Assembly (NCBI RefSeq): GCF_002078875.1
Contig: NC_034411.1
Location: 6,080,917 to 6,144,916 of the forward strand
Length of the DNA: 64,000 nt
DNA from: Numida meleagris
Lineage: Eukaryota; Chordata; Aves; Galliformes; Numididae
Direction of reading: 5' to 3'
Position numbers and translations under genes: made by a program. Shown here in pieces: positions 30,675 to 43,637 of the stretch (position 1 is the stretch's first letter; each line of letters opens with the position of its first letter). A model generated the notes under the pieces. That model saw only the letters and a program-made list of their open reading frames with translations. It was not told where the DNA came from and did no database searches.

Positions 30675-33600
30675 GTTACCTCACATGGTTATACCATTTG
30701 GAAACTCTTTCCCTGTGATCTCCCATCATACAGATTCTGATTTAGCAGCACTGATTTTTGCAGTGACTTCAAAAATTGCTGCTAGTATAAGATGCCTATT
30801 GCATTACTCAACATAAAGAATGACTGGAAGATCACTTTCTTACAATTTGGTTTGAATGTCATCTTTCTACACCTATACTTTGGCACTAAAGAGCAACTAG
30901 AAAGTGGTGGGAAGCTCCCTACTGTTTTAGGCTTTGCTAAAAAAAAAAAGTCACTGATCTAGAACCTATTCAATATAGAAAGAGTTCTGCCATGCCTATG
31001 GAACTTAGTGTAAAAACATTTCAAATTGACTGCAGTGGACTGTGGCAAAAGGTCTTTTGGCAGCATGTGGACAGGTGTGTTATGTTGACAACACCAGGCT
31101 CAGCTAGATTAGGACTAGATCAGGTCCTCATTAGATTTTAGTTAAACGAGGTCCAGCCCTCACATTTAGCGGTGCCCAGTAACACAAGATGGAGCAGTAG
31201 AGCAGCTTTGCTCAGGAAAAACACATGTTGTGGTTGTCTGGGTTAAGACATTTTTTTGTTGGATGGTGCTGGAGTTTAAACAAACCAGCAGTTCAGAACT
31301 CTTTACAACTTATGTGTATTTATTTTTTTCCACAGTTATTTAACCATTGCAGAGTATCCAGTGAAGACGTATTTTTATCCCCTTTCCTTGCAAGAGTCTG
31401 GGCTCACAGATAGTTGGTTTTTTGTTGTTGTAGGTGCCTTTATCTGCAAGGCAAGGAAACACAGAACAGCCAGGTAAGGACCATAGTTCTAAGATGCCTC
31501 CAAGAACAATACATTGATTCCCTTTCTAGTTAGGAGCATTCCACAGATTCCACTAGAGCTGGCCCACTTCCCTCAACTTCCTATCTTTTCCCCATCAGTT
31601 GTTTTCTTTTCCCCCCTCAATTCATAAGCAACAGTGCCTTTCCTAAATCCTAAGTAAGAAATCTAATTGAGACACCTTTCTTGTCAACAGCATTACATGA
31701 TATGTGCTGACTGGCTAATGCTTCCTAGCTACCCGTGTTACAATATACTGCTTATCTGTGAGTGCTAGTCCCGAGACCAAGACCCCATTGCTACAATTTT
31801 AATAAGTTGCGTAGCCTCTCTACTGCCAAAGGAGACACCATTCAACAACCATAATGGATGCAGCACTTCAAGTTCCCTGAACCTCATGCTACCACACTGC
31901 CACCACACACACGGTGGAAGTGTAACTTAGGGCAAAGAGCACTGCTAAGTATAGTGGGTGTAGCGCGAAGTTCAGTGAACTGCAAACACCGCTTCCTTTA
32001 TTATTAGCTATTCTGCTCTAAGATTATATCATTACCTGATAAAGAAAAGAAAAACAGCACAAGTTTTTCCACTGAAGATGCTGCATCACTCTCTGCTCAC
32101 CCCACTCTAACTTAAAGAGACATAAATTGAAAAGATGCACATAAACTGAGAAGAAAGTACTGCTATTATTATCCTCATCACCTCAAGAGTGCCAAATTAT
32201 TAACTGTAATACAGGAGGAATGCACAATAATGGATCTAATCCCTCACTTCTCACCCATCCTCCTATTACTTCCAGTCCTCAACTCTCAGCTATTTTTCAC
32301 CTCTTGCTGCCCCTTTCCTCCACATCAGCCATCAGTTTTTGTGTATTTGTCTCAGGTACAGCATGGATTTAGCTGTAGTGCTTCCCCCATTCTCTTAGAG
32401 CTCAGAAATTGCCAGTCTCCACCATGCCTAGAACTCCACCCACTTCAGGTGGCTGTGCCTCTTTAAACACATTAGGAGTTAAAAGTGCTCAGCTATGCAA
32501 TTAGACAAGGCCTCACTCTTTCAGCATGGAGAAGCAGTGGTTGAAACTTCTCATGGAAATCTATTACATGCTTTTCTTTCAGTGAGTACAAGTTTTCATT
32601 AAAACCAGCATGATTCCTCTTCAAGCCTTTTAATTCCCTTCAAAAATGGTTTCATCAGTTTGGTCTTGTTTTACCCGTCCCTACCCTCATACCACCTGCT
32701 CAGCTTGCAGCCCAAGGCTGACTGTACTCTCCTTTTCCCGTTAGTGACATCCCAGCAGCATCCATAGCTCCAAACAGCAGCACTTTGTACACCAACAGCC
32801 ATGGTTTGTACCTGCCTCTTCACCCTCATAGCTCCAAACAAAAATGCTGAAATGACTACAGTAAGAAGAACATACCAATACCTAAATTATTGCTAGTGTT
32901 TAGGCATCCCTCCCTAGAGAGCACCCTCAGCAAAGGCCACTCATGCAAAAGCCACCTACCTCCTCTGGATTCATGCCAGCTATCCTCACATCTGGGTGGC
33001 TGGTGAAGACCTTTTTCTACTTCAGTACCGAGCTCTCTTACCCATAACTTTTGAGGAAGTGGAAAGTTCTATTTAGTATGCTCCACCTACCTTCCCTGAT
33101 GTTGGCACACCATTTTGATGCTGCTACTCTTCCGTTTTCAGCTGCAGAAGGATGCCTCAGGCACCCATCACCCAGGCTTCCTCATATCTACGTGGCCTTG
33201 CTGCCTTTCACCATTCTACCCTCCCCTTTTCAAGAGGTATTTTGAGAGAGTTCACTAAATTTGTGTAGTGAAGAGCAAGTACTTTGTACTCTCCCCACAC
33301 CCCAGCTCAAACCAGCCAGGTTTCGGTGATGAAAATAACATTTCTCTGCTGCACAAAACCTCCCAGCTGCTGTGTGCAGCTTAACATCAAAACCTGCAAC
33401 AAAGCTCAACCAGAGGTCCCCCAAGATACATATTTTATTTCTGTATTTCCAAAATAACTGTGGTTTTAGAACCTCCTCAGCAACTACTCACCGCTGCAGA
33501 GCTCCGCTTTTGGAGGAAGGAGCTGTAAGCATGGCTTTATTTTATCACAGTGCAGGATGTGGCTTAGGGCCACTGGCATTACAAGTCAGACTAATTGAAA

Positions 33601-33717
33601 AAGAAAGCACTGTTATGTTTAATTAACACAGATTTTAGTTTAAAGCTGTTCTCCCTTGCCGTATCACTTTCAGAATACGTAAAAAGTTAGTCCCCATCTT
33701 TTTCATTAAGCCTCAAA

Positions 33718-33880
33718 AGGCCACAGTGAGGTTTCCCTGAAGCTTTCTCTTCTCCGAGCTGAACAAGCTCATCTCCCTCAACCTTTTTTCATAGCAGAGG
33801 TGCTCCAGCCTCTGTGGTCATCTCTGAGGCCCACACAGGTCCATGTCCTTCTTGTGCTGGGGGCCTGCCATCAGTATGCC
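33718..33880 (-). mobile_element. CR1 LINE internal fragment
   Basis: The plus strand reads ctgaacaagctcatctccct and later ggtccatgtccttcttgtgc, the reverse of the CR1 ORF2 end (GLFSLEK and ALEHVQ region). No 3' tail is attached. Confidence 0.75.
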
Positions 33881-34611
33881 TTCATTACATTTCCAAGAGG
33901 TCTTACAGACTGAAGGATCGTAAGAGCCCTCGCCAATTACCTCTGATGAATTTGGATAGAGGCACCTCAGATTCCCAAGAGTCTCCTAACACTTGGCAGC
34001 TGTTTTTCAGTATACTGCTTGTTCATAAAAGCCTGTCCCAAAAAACATAGAAGAAATCACCCAATGCACTTAAAGCTGAAACTCAATGGCTTCAGATTAT
34101 TAGGATGACCCTAAGAACATGTTTTGTGGTTGTTTTTTTTTTCCAGACCTCAAGGTCTGTGGATAGGAGGGTGAGGAGAGAGGCAAGGGATAGAAAATTT
34201 CGAGGTATCAGGGGACCTACCAAGATGCAAAACAAGAGGATAATTCTACGTACCAGAATAGTTATTGAAAACCTCTCTAAATCCTGAGGATTGTCCTGTT
34301 CACTGTTGCCATCAATTTTCAGCAACCATTGATTTACAAAGCAGGGCAGAGAGGGATTAAACAAACAAACAGCCTGCAACAGCATGAAAAATCAGGTACT
34401 ACATTAGCTTTTTTTTGATTCACACTTTAAAACATCCTTAGAATCACAGAAATGCATGTGCTGGTTTTAAAGCGTGGTTCTTAAAAAATGTAGCAGCCAA
34501 AGGAGATGCTGTTTGCCACTACAGGGATACCACAAGACACTACGGTGTATGAGCAGTGGTACTAAATACTGTTTTTAAACATCTCCAAACGCCAAGCACA
34601 GAATATCACAA

Positions 34612-35460
34612 GATGTGGTCTTGCAGATGACACCAAGCTGAGTGGTGCAGCTGACACACTAGAGGGAAGGGATGCCATCCAGAGGGACCTGGACTCACTT
34701 GAGAGGTGGACCCATGCCAACCTCATGGAGTTCAACAAGGCCAAGGGCAAGGTCCTGCACCTGGGTCGGGGCAATCCCTAGCACAGACCCAGGTTGGGCA
34801 GAGAATGGCTTGAGAGCAGCCCTGAGGAGGAGGATTTGGGGGTGTCGGTTTGTGAAAGACTCACCATGAGCCAGCAGCGTGTGCTTGCAGCCCAGAAGGC
34901 CAACTGGATCCTGGGCTGCATCAAGAGAAGTGTGACCAGCAGGGCGAGGGAGGTGATTCTGCCCCTCTGCTCTCGTGAGACCCCCACCTGGAGTACTGCA
35001 TCCAGTTCTGGAGCTCCCAGCACAAGAAGGACATGGAGCTGTTGGAGTGGTCCAGAAAAGGATCCTGAAGATGATCAGAGGGCTGGAGCACCTCCCCTCC
35101 AGGGACAGGCTGAGAGAGCTGGGGCTCTTCAGCCTAGAGAAGGCTCAGAGGAACCTTATAGCGGCGTTCCTGTACCTGAAGGGGGCCTACAGGAAAGCTG
35201 GGGAGGGACTTTTTGTGAGGGCAGGTAGCAACAGGATGAGGGGAAATGGCTTTAAAGGGGAAGAGGGTAGATTTATCCTAGATATCAGGAAGAAATTCCC
35301 AATTTGTGGATGCCCCCTCCCTGGAAGCATTCGAGGCCAGGCTGGATGGGGTTGTGAGCAACCTGGTCTAGAGGGAGATGTCCCTGCCTATAGCAGGGGG
35401 GTTGGAACCAGGTGATTGTTAAGGTCCCTTCCAACCCAAACCATTCTATGATTCTATGTT
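34612..35460 (+). mobile_element. Young CR1 LINE fragment, inverted partner of the 17.8-kb copy
   Basis: Starts in the [20 protein letters not shown] region (…gatgacaccaagctgagtgg), continues through HLGRGNP and the ORF2 end, and finishes with ccaaaccattctatgattct atg. Compared with the 17808-18955 copy it differs at scattered sites and has a deletion of about 45 bases near 35297, where HWNRLP should be. ORF2 is not intact. Confidence 0.93.
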
Positions 35461-38400
35461 AACAGGTACTTAATGGAGGATTCAACTTGAAGGCTGACGA
35501 AAGGCATAGGATGAGCAAGCTGGAAACAGTAGGAAAATTTCAAACAAACCAGCCACCTTAAGCTTTTAATCCTAATGGAGGGAAAGCTGAGAAAAGCAAA
35601 ACATTTATCAACTGTGTAAGATAATGCTGCCACTGCAAATGACCATGACAATACTCCCACAAAAGCTTCATTCATCTGCTCATTTGAGTGGCTATTTTAA
35701 ATAGCTTCCACTATTTTTCCATCACAATGCTAAAGAAAAAGAATACTATGCAAGTTTAGCTAGGAAGACCTAGTGACAAGGTTTTGGAAGATACTATAAA
35801 TAGAAATATGCCATAAATGGCTTTAATACTGTTTCTTCTAACACGTTGACCAAACTGGCTGGCTTTTCTAATGAACATTTATTCTTGAAGATCACTGTTC
35901 TGTAGACATTTTCAATATCACTAAGTTACACTGCTCATTAAAATCACTCTAACACACAACTCTTCTAACACACGTACTTAGAGATAACCACACTGGGAGC
36001 AACTCAGATGCTCAAACAGGGAAATGATCATGACACTCAATGCCCATGAAGAAACCAAACATCTACACACGGCACATAGATATGAGGACACTAAAGGAAG
36101 TTTCTGCTGTTCTAGAAAAATGACTAAAGACCATGTGGTGTGTCGTAGGACACCTAAAAATAGCACCAGACATTTATATTTACGTATCTGAATTGCATTC
36201 TATGATGCCCAAAGTAGTTGCCACACGTTCTCTTAGCTCTTTTTAAAAAAAGTAGGAAGTTTAGTTTAAACTAGTTTTAAGAAAGGGGAGGTAGCTGGCA
36301 GAAAGAGGAAAAAGGGGAAACAGAACATCTAGCTGGGGAAAAAAAATAAAATCTTTTTTTAAATAATAAAACAGTTAGAAAAAAAATGCATTACCTAATT
36401 TTATCACAGATAGACCAGGAGGATAAAGTATTTCTTTCTATTAATAAAAAACTGCATGGGAGTGTTTAATATCTGATAAAAACAACTTCTCATGTGTATA
36501 GATTAATCTTATTACTGTAATTCTACTATCTTGTTCTAGAGAGAAGCAGCAGTTTAAGCGTTTAAGAGCAGGACACCTCAGTAAACACAGAGCAGAAGCA
36601 CTGAGAGACAAAAGAGACATTTTCTTTACATATCTGGGTGCTTACAAAAGGATAAAAGATTTTCAAACTTTTCCTCATATGGAAGGAGGTATGTGACAAG
36701 GCTGATTATATTTCAATTTGTACAATGGTTACTCTATTCATCTGTAATAGGCTGTTCTTGTATATTTGATAAGGAGGAAAGAGGCTAGCACTAACACTAA
36801 GTTCTTTATGTCCTTTTAATGTCTGGCTTTAAGCATGGGAGAGGGTTGGGGTTTCAAGTTTAACATTTTTATTTATACTATGTTATCTCCAGTTTTCCCC
36901 CCTCTTCTTCCTTGACTCTTGTGTATTAAAGATCTCAATGATAAACATACAGAATACAAATTCAAACAAATAAACAAACCCAATGAATACCATCTCTTTG
37001 AACTGTTCAAACCAAAATCTATTTGTTTCATCAGCATCTCCCTTTGATTCTCTTCCTCCTTTGTTCTCAGTCATCTTCTTGTAATATGATGGAGCGCGAG
37101 AGGGAAACATGTTGCCATCTTAAAGGCCGAATCTATGCAAGGAAGGGGAAGTGTTTTACTATACCCTACTTCACTTAAAATGCAAGTCAGCTGAAGTATG
37201 AGAAGCGGTGTTTTCCTCAGCTTTCATCTAATTTTACTCTCCCTTCAACTGAACAGAAAGAAAAAATAAAATCTACCAGAGTCAGAAACACACAGGGGAA
37301 AGCCACAGTTCTGCTTCTAAACAAAAAGCAAGAAGTTATAAATTCTAATCCAGGAAAAAACAAAAAAAAAAAAAACAAAAAAAACCCCATACTTATTTTG
37401 CCACCAAGTCAGAAGTTCTATTTCAAGAAGTCCCATGAGTAACAATAACAGGAGAAGCTTGGTTTCAGTCAAAGATTTTCAAGGGTGTTCTCTGTTTAGT
37501 TGGCCTGAATATTACTAATCTACCATTTTGAAATGTAAAGAAGTTCCTAAAATAAGATATAGCATCAAAGGGTCACGAAATAACTATATTCAAATTATTT
37601 TCATGCATCAGATTCAAACTTCAGTTATACTACCATCGCGTACAACAAAAAAAAACCCTGACAGATACACATGGCTGCATGTTGGCTCCCTTTTACGTTC
37701 ATTTTGCAAATCACCCAGGACTAAGTCTCACAGTGAAGCTATTTCTTTGTTTACCAATGAACACTTTCAAAGTCGGCAAGAGACACTCTCCTCTTTTAGG
37801 CTCCAATCCACCAACTGCTGAGGCCAGGAGCATTACAAAGGCTCCACAATGCAGCAAGGCTCTCCTTTAGTTGGCAGGCAAAGCCATCTGGAAAGGCAAC
37901 AGCACTTGATCATTCAGAACACTGATCCTGCCTCTATCACTTGCTTTTTAAGTCACCTTTACGCACCTCAGCATCACACGAGTCAAATTAGAAAGGTAAT
38001 AGTTAGCAGGGAATCACACTGTTGTGTAGGAGAGAAAGAAGGGGAAAGAAGCTTTATTCATTATCAACACTTGCCTGGGAGAAGCAGGACTGAGTTTTCC
38101 ATCCTGCACCCTGCAGCTGGAGGGAAAAGATCTGGCACTTCATTCATTAATAACTGCACAGAGCCTAAACAATATAAATATAATTACTTACGTAATCTGA
38201 AACCAAACCTTCAAAACACAGGCTGTGTGAACAGCCTCACGTTTTAGTTTTTGAAAAGCAGCACTTTGCATATTGTGGCATGTTATTAACACGTACGAGC
38301 ACATTTATTCCACTTTTACTTACTCTGGGACGAACTCAACACAGTGCATTTATTTAAGTCAAAGAGGTTTACCAAAAAACCCGTGGCAGCTCACTGCGTG

Positions 38401-41394
38401 CTGCACACAGCTTTCTCATGCTACCAAAGCTGTCAAACACCCAAACTCCTCAGAGAGAGACGGTGTGGTGAAAGGACTAGTGCACACATCCCTCTCGCAG
38501 CCTGCAGGAAACCCAAACAAGAGAGGAAAATTAGAAGCCCAGTGTCAAGCTTTCTACTGCACACAGAAGTTCGGACTGAGCACAATTAGATCTCTGCATA
38601 GCAACAAGAACAACACAGGTCACAAAAATATATGCACTTTTTGAAACATAAATGAAAGATGTTTACAGAAATACCAACTACAAAAAGCAACAGAAGACTT
38701 TTATTTACTTCTCTCACTTTTTGCAAGTTCAGTCCCATGTTCCTTTACAGTTCTAAAGAAGAAAAACTAAATGTTTTCTTGACTCTCACAAAAGATTCCT
38801 AAGGGGAGTTTTGGGGCTGTCCAAGCCTGAATCTCAGAAGAAATAGAGACACATTACAGAGGGCTTACCCAGACCCCTGTACCAGCACTTTACACTTAAA
38901 TGACCTCTACAACCTTCTGAAGTTTTTGAGAACAAATTAGTAAAAAATAATTGCTATTTAACATTTGTAATAAAATGAAGTCTAAAACCACAAGCAAGAT
39001 TACTGCACTATTTATGGCACAGCAAGCACAACTACAAACTTCATCTAAAAGAAAAATACAACATCACACTAGATCATACCTCGGAAGCCTTAACTATCTT
39101 CCCCTCTTCCTCATGAACAAATTTGATATAAATAGAATACATTTTATTATTTCACCCTGAAAACAAAGACAGCATACTGCAACAAATACCATGAAACAAC
39201 AGAAGAACACTAACCTTATCCTTCAAAGGAAAGCCAGAGCACAGGAAAAGTAAAAATGCCTGAAACCCACTGCTGGAAACTCGTTAAGACAGAACTACCT
39301 CCACTTGGGAAGAGGACTATTGGATTATGGGAAAAAGCAACACCTGTGGCTGAACAATCAGTAGGCTGCTGCAGTTCTCATGGATGTTATTTTTTGAATG
39401 TATGTACATGTGGGTGCTTTGTTTTGTTCAGTTTTCTTTTAAACCATGGAAGAAAGAGGTTCGTGCTTATGTGTGTGTTTTTGTAGGTGCATCATTAACA
39501 GATATCCCTGAATCCCAGCTCTGATAAGCACATGGCCGGCATGCCGGGGAGGGAAAATTAGGGCAAATCAAACATGAATGTATGAGGATCTTCACTGTAG
39601 ATGACATCATACGTGTCTTACAGTAAATGAATGTTATAAATATAATCCTTCTCCTCAATGGTTTCTTTTGCTTTCCTGTAGTCTATGACAAAGGACTACT
39701 TCATATTAAAAGTAAAAAAAGGAAATAGGGTTGAAGTAGTATTTACTGAGGGCGTGGAAGGATAATTTAAATAGAAGGTGAAAACAGATGGAAGAAGCAT
39801 GGATCACAAGCATCTGCTCTTCTTTCTTTCTCTTTTACTTGGCCTTGTACTAGGCCTGCTCTCTCCTCTAGCACAAGTATTCAGTATGCCTCTTCCCTTC
39901 CACAACTTCTGAGAAACTGGGCTGGCCTGATAATCTGTGATAAAATTGCATTTCAATATTGAATTTCCTTGGCCAAAATCTGTTTGGTATGTCTGGAAAT
40001 TGTACTGTCATAAAACTAATCCTCTTTTTTATCTTTGTAGACATCCATTACAGTGGCCTTTGTCACCTTGTCTCAACACCAGTGCCTATCTTCAGAGTGA
40101 CTTTACTCAGTTCAACGATTGTGACAATTCTCATTATATCATGCACAATTCTTAATGTCAGACTAGCCGTGGAACTTTAAGTCTTACTTTGATTTTCAAA
40201 AGCATTACCACGTGTTGCAAAATGAAGTATCTTTGAAAAAAAGCCCCATATTAACCCTTGTCTCCAATTCATCCATTGTGAAAAACTTTAGAGTGTGGCA
40301 CCTCTCCGATAAATGTCTGGGCTTTGCTGAAATGTACTTTTTTCTTATTGTGTCTGTTTTGAAAATGCACCAGAGCACATTCATCCTGGAATGCGGAGCT
40401 AATTATCTGTATCAAGATGTGTGAGAACCTAAATAAAAGGAAGATCAGTTTGGAGTCATGTGTAGTACCAGTCTCGGGCAAACAAAAATGTTCACGGAAA
40501 GAAATGAGGCCAGGGTGGCATGAGACATAAACTTCCAGTCTTCACTGCCTGCTTCTTTCCTGCTTCTCCAAGAAGCAAATATACCTATAAACCCTTGGGC
40601 TGTGTTAAAAAGAACCACCTAGGAGGTCGGAGAACCTACTGGCTGGTACAAACATCAGCACTCTTCCAGAAATACACTGATTACCATTGCCTACCATACC
40701 ATTCATACGTAGGCACTGTCCCCCCTAACTGAGTCCAGGAAAAAATAACAAGGTCAAAAAATGATAAAATTTGATAGTTGTTTTTTTTTTTTAATCGACG
40801 GTTGCATTCCTCCTTTGCTCTGCTAAGCTGGGTGAGTTTCTGCTTTTCATTTTCCTGTGCTGTAGGATATTTTGGGGTTAGTGAGGTCTGAGGCAAAAAT
40901 GACCAGAAACCACAAAGCAATTATCAAAAAAGCAGGGCTGAGCAAGTAGTTTATCTTTTCTTCGCCATGAGTCTTCCTTCCTCAGAAAAAACAGCCCAGG
41001 CTTCAGCGATCCTGTCAGCTTGCATGAGATACAGGAAATGCCTGCTAGAAACCGATTTCCTCTATGTCCTAAATGAATGTGACAACACTCTCTGCCAGCC
41101 TGCTGCCTCAGCACAGCTGCATTTTCTTTGTTATCTCTGAGAAGAAACTCAGCTTGTTAAAGAACAAGATCCGATCCTTTACCAGAAGTAATTCAAGGAA
41201 GTGAGAGACATCAGAAGTGCTCGACTACACTTAGGAGAGACTGACCCAGATACAGCCCCAAGGACAAGAAGCTTCTTGAGCAAGTTTGTGTTTCCTTTAG
41301 ACTGCTGATTGCCAGTATTCGCTTTTCTCTACTGTTGAGGTCACAAATGTGCCAAAGTCTGCAAATTCTGAAAAACCAAGCACTTTGGAAGTTA

Positions 41395-41421
41395 AAAAAC
41401 AAACAAACAAACAACAACAAA
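41395..41421. repeat. AAAC microsatellite
   Basis: Four to five AAAC units followed by AAC units on the plus strand. Confidence 0.7.
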
Positions 41422-42517
41422 ACACCATAGGCCAATAAACAAAGAACTTGGAGATGCCTGTGAGGCAGAAACAGAGTAGAAAGCACAGTTGAGCTTTGAG
41501 CTTAGTTTAAGGCCCAAGATATTTTCCTTTTAGGCTGGTGCAGTCTTGTGAGGTCCAGATCTCATCACACTGCACTAGCTTGTACCTGTAGAGCTTCACC
41601 AGCATCAGAGGGACACTGCAAAAAAAAAGGGGCACCTGTTGTTCTGCAGGTGTTTGATATTAAACTACAACTCCATGACAGGAATGTACCTGCAGAGAGT
41701 TCCTTAGGTTAGAGTGAAAGGCACAGTACTGGTATAATGTTGCTAGAAAGCAACAAGCCCTACTTTGGCAATTAACCTTCAGGTACATTAGCTTAGATCT
41801 CTTCAGACCTACTTTCTATCAACTGTTTTTGCTGTCTCTCAACTAGAAGATGATACACTCATACACTTTTCCCTTTAAATGGGAAAAAAAGTTATCAGTG
41901 ATCTGTTATTGTATTTTCAGATAACCATAGGCAGATAACCATATCAGCCTGAACGCATGCAGTGGATCACCAGTTTTGTTTTCATGTTGAACTGAAGCTC
42001 CACGCCCTGGGAGACTATTATCATCAAGCTAGTCCAGCAGACCAAGGCACAGTCCAGTTATTGCAAAAGCTCTTTGTACTACTGCTTTAACAAAATAACC
42101 AGAACATCTTTGTGTGACAACACAGCTTCGCTGACCAGATGAAGTTTCTTCTTGAACATCAATCAGAATACACTAGGCTGAAGTATCACCTTTTCCTGGC
42201 TCTGTCTGCATGGTGTATGTGCAAACAGAGGCATATATGTGTATAGTGAAACAGAATTAAAGATAAACTTTAGAACCATATTTATTTTTTAGTTTCAAGA
42301 AATCTGAATAGGAGATACTTAAGGATAGGAAATCTAATTTGAAATTTTTAAGTTTACTTGCACTCAAACATCTGTATGCAATAGGAACAGGCTACATGCA
42401 GAAGCTGACAATCTTGACCTCCAGTTCTTGCTTAAAGTTAAAAGACTTGGAAGTTTGAAGCATACAGTAAGACAAAAAACAAAGATTGATCAGGTAACTT
42501 GACACCATCAAATGACA

Positions 42518-42523
42518 TTTATT
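42518..42523 (-). terminator. PLEK: Candidate polyadenylation signal of PLEK
   Basis: Minus-strand AATAAA (GGAATAAATG) about 975 bases past the PLEK stop, followed by a GT-containing stretch (TGATGGTGTC). A second AATAAA lies at 42286-42281. It is the first exact hexamer I find after the stop. Confidence 0.4.
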
Positions 42524-43497
42524 CCAGTTACAGAACTAATAAGGTTTCTCTTTTACTACTAAAGCACAGAGCTAAGCATTGAGTATATTTCTGTAATTCT
42601 GTAATTTTTGTAAGCAACAACGCCTCAATTGGGAATTCAAGAAATGCATGGATCCTTCTCCTCTTCCTGAAAGATTCTTAATTCAAATACAGGACAAATC
42701 AGCAGAACGTGACACTTCAGCAACTGTGCTGGAGACCTAAATGAAGCAAGACAATGGTTCTGGTGCAGATTGTTCTGGAGAAATTTAGTGAACGTCAAAC
42801 TGAAGCGGGTACAGAAAAACTGAGACTGCTTCAGGTTTGAAAAATCATGGGCAAAGAATTTTCCTGCATGGATACTCACACTGCTGTCACTGAGTCGTAC
42901 ATGCTTTCTGCATGGTGTTTCCACAGTTGTCTGTACTGTTCCCTTCCTTAACACTGAAGGATTATAAAGGTGTGGATTGTGTTTCCAAATAAGATTTCTT
43001 TCCTTAGATCTGCTGCATTACTTGGATAGCTGAACTTGGCAATAGAAAGACTGGCTAGTAACGAAGAAAGCATAAAGTTTGTCTTAGGAATCCCTTGAGT
43101 TATTAGAACATACTCAAACATGGTAGAGGCTGAAACATAGGTGGCTATTCCTTACATACAGACAGCAGCGTGATCCTGTCCCCTGTTAATGGTGACATTC
43201 TCGCTGTCAGCAGTGGCAGCAGGGAAAGACAGAAGATATAACCTTCCCAAGGAAAACTGAATATTACAAGAAGCACACACTAATGTAACATATTCTATGC
43301 TATAATTTAGTAAGATACTTTCCACTTCTGTTGCGGTAGTGCCCACTACAGAACTGAAACTTATTCCCCCCTCTCAACCCACAAGTCTTATGAGGCTTTT
43401 CTGGTTGACACTACTTGATCTCAGTGAAAAGCTACAATTCCCGTTTTGTTTTGAGCAATCGGTTTCAGTTGTCTGTCTTCTTGCTGATGGATCGTCC

Positions 43498-43637
43498 TCA
43501 TTTCCCAGTCCTAGCAACTGTCTGAATTGCTTTGATCCACTCCGTACGCTCTGCAGATGAAGCTGCTTGCAAGTAATAGTGGACTTCACTTGCAGTGATT
43601 ATTTCAAACAGGTTGTTTTCAACGTCACTCTTCTTGG
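43498..43637 (-). CDS. PLEK: PLEK coding exon 9 (end of PH2, stop)
   Basis: Acceptor ccctgtag precedes 43637. It completes Ser308 and encodes 309-353, ending FEIITASEVHYYLQAA, then TEWIKAIQTVARTGK and TGA at 43500-43498. It holds the conserved C-terminal Trp341 of the PH fold. Confidence 0.95.

Larger units (their letters stand above)
30700..42500. other. Intergenic region between FBXO48 and PLEK
   Basis: About 12 kb with no recognised coding exon. It holds two CR1 fragments (33718-33880 and 34612-35460) and short simple repeats (A/C tract near 37361-37385, AAAC units at 41395-41421). Open frames here reach at most about 146 codons; the longest (34975-35415) is CR1. Confidence 0.6.
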
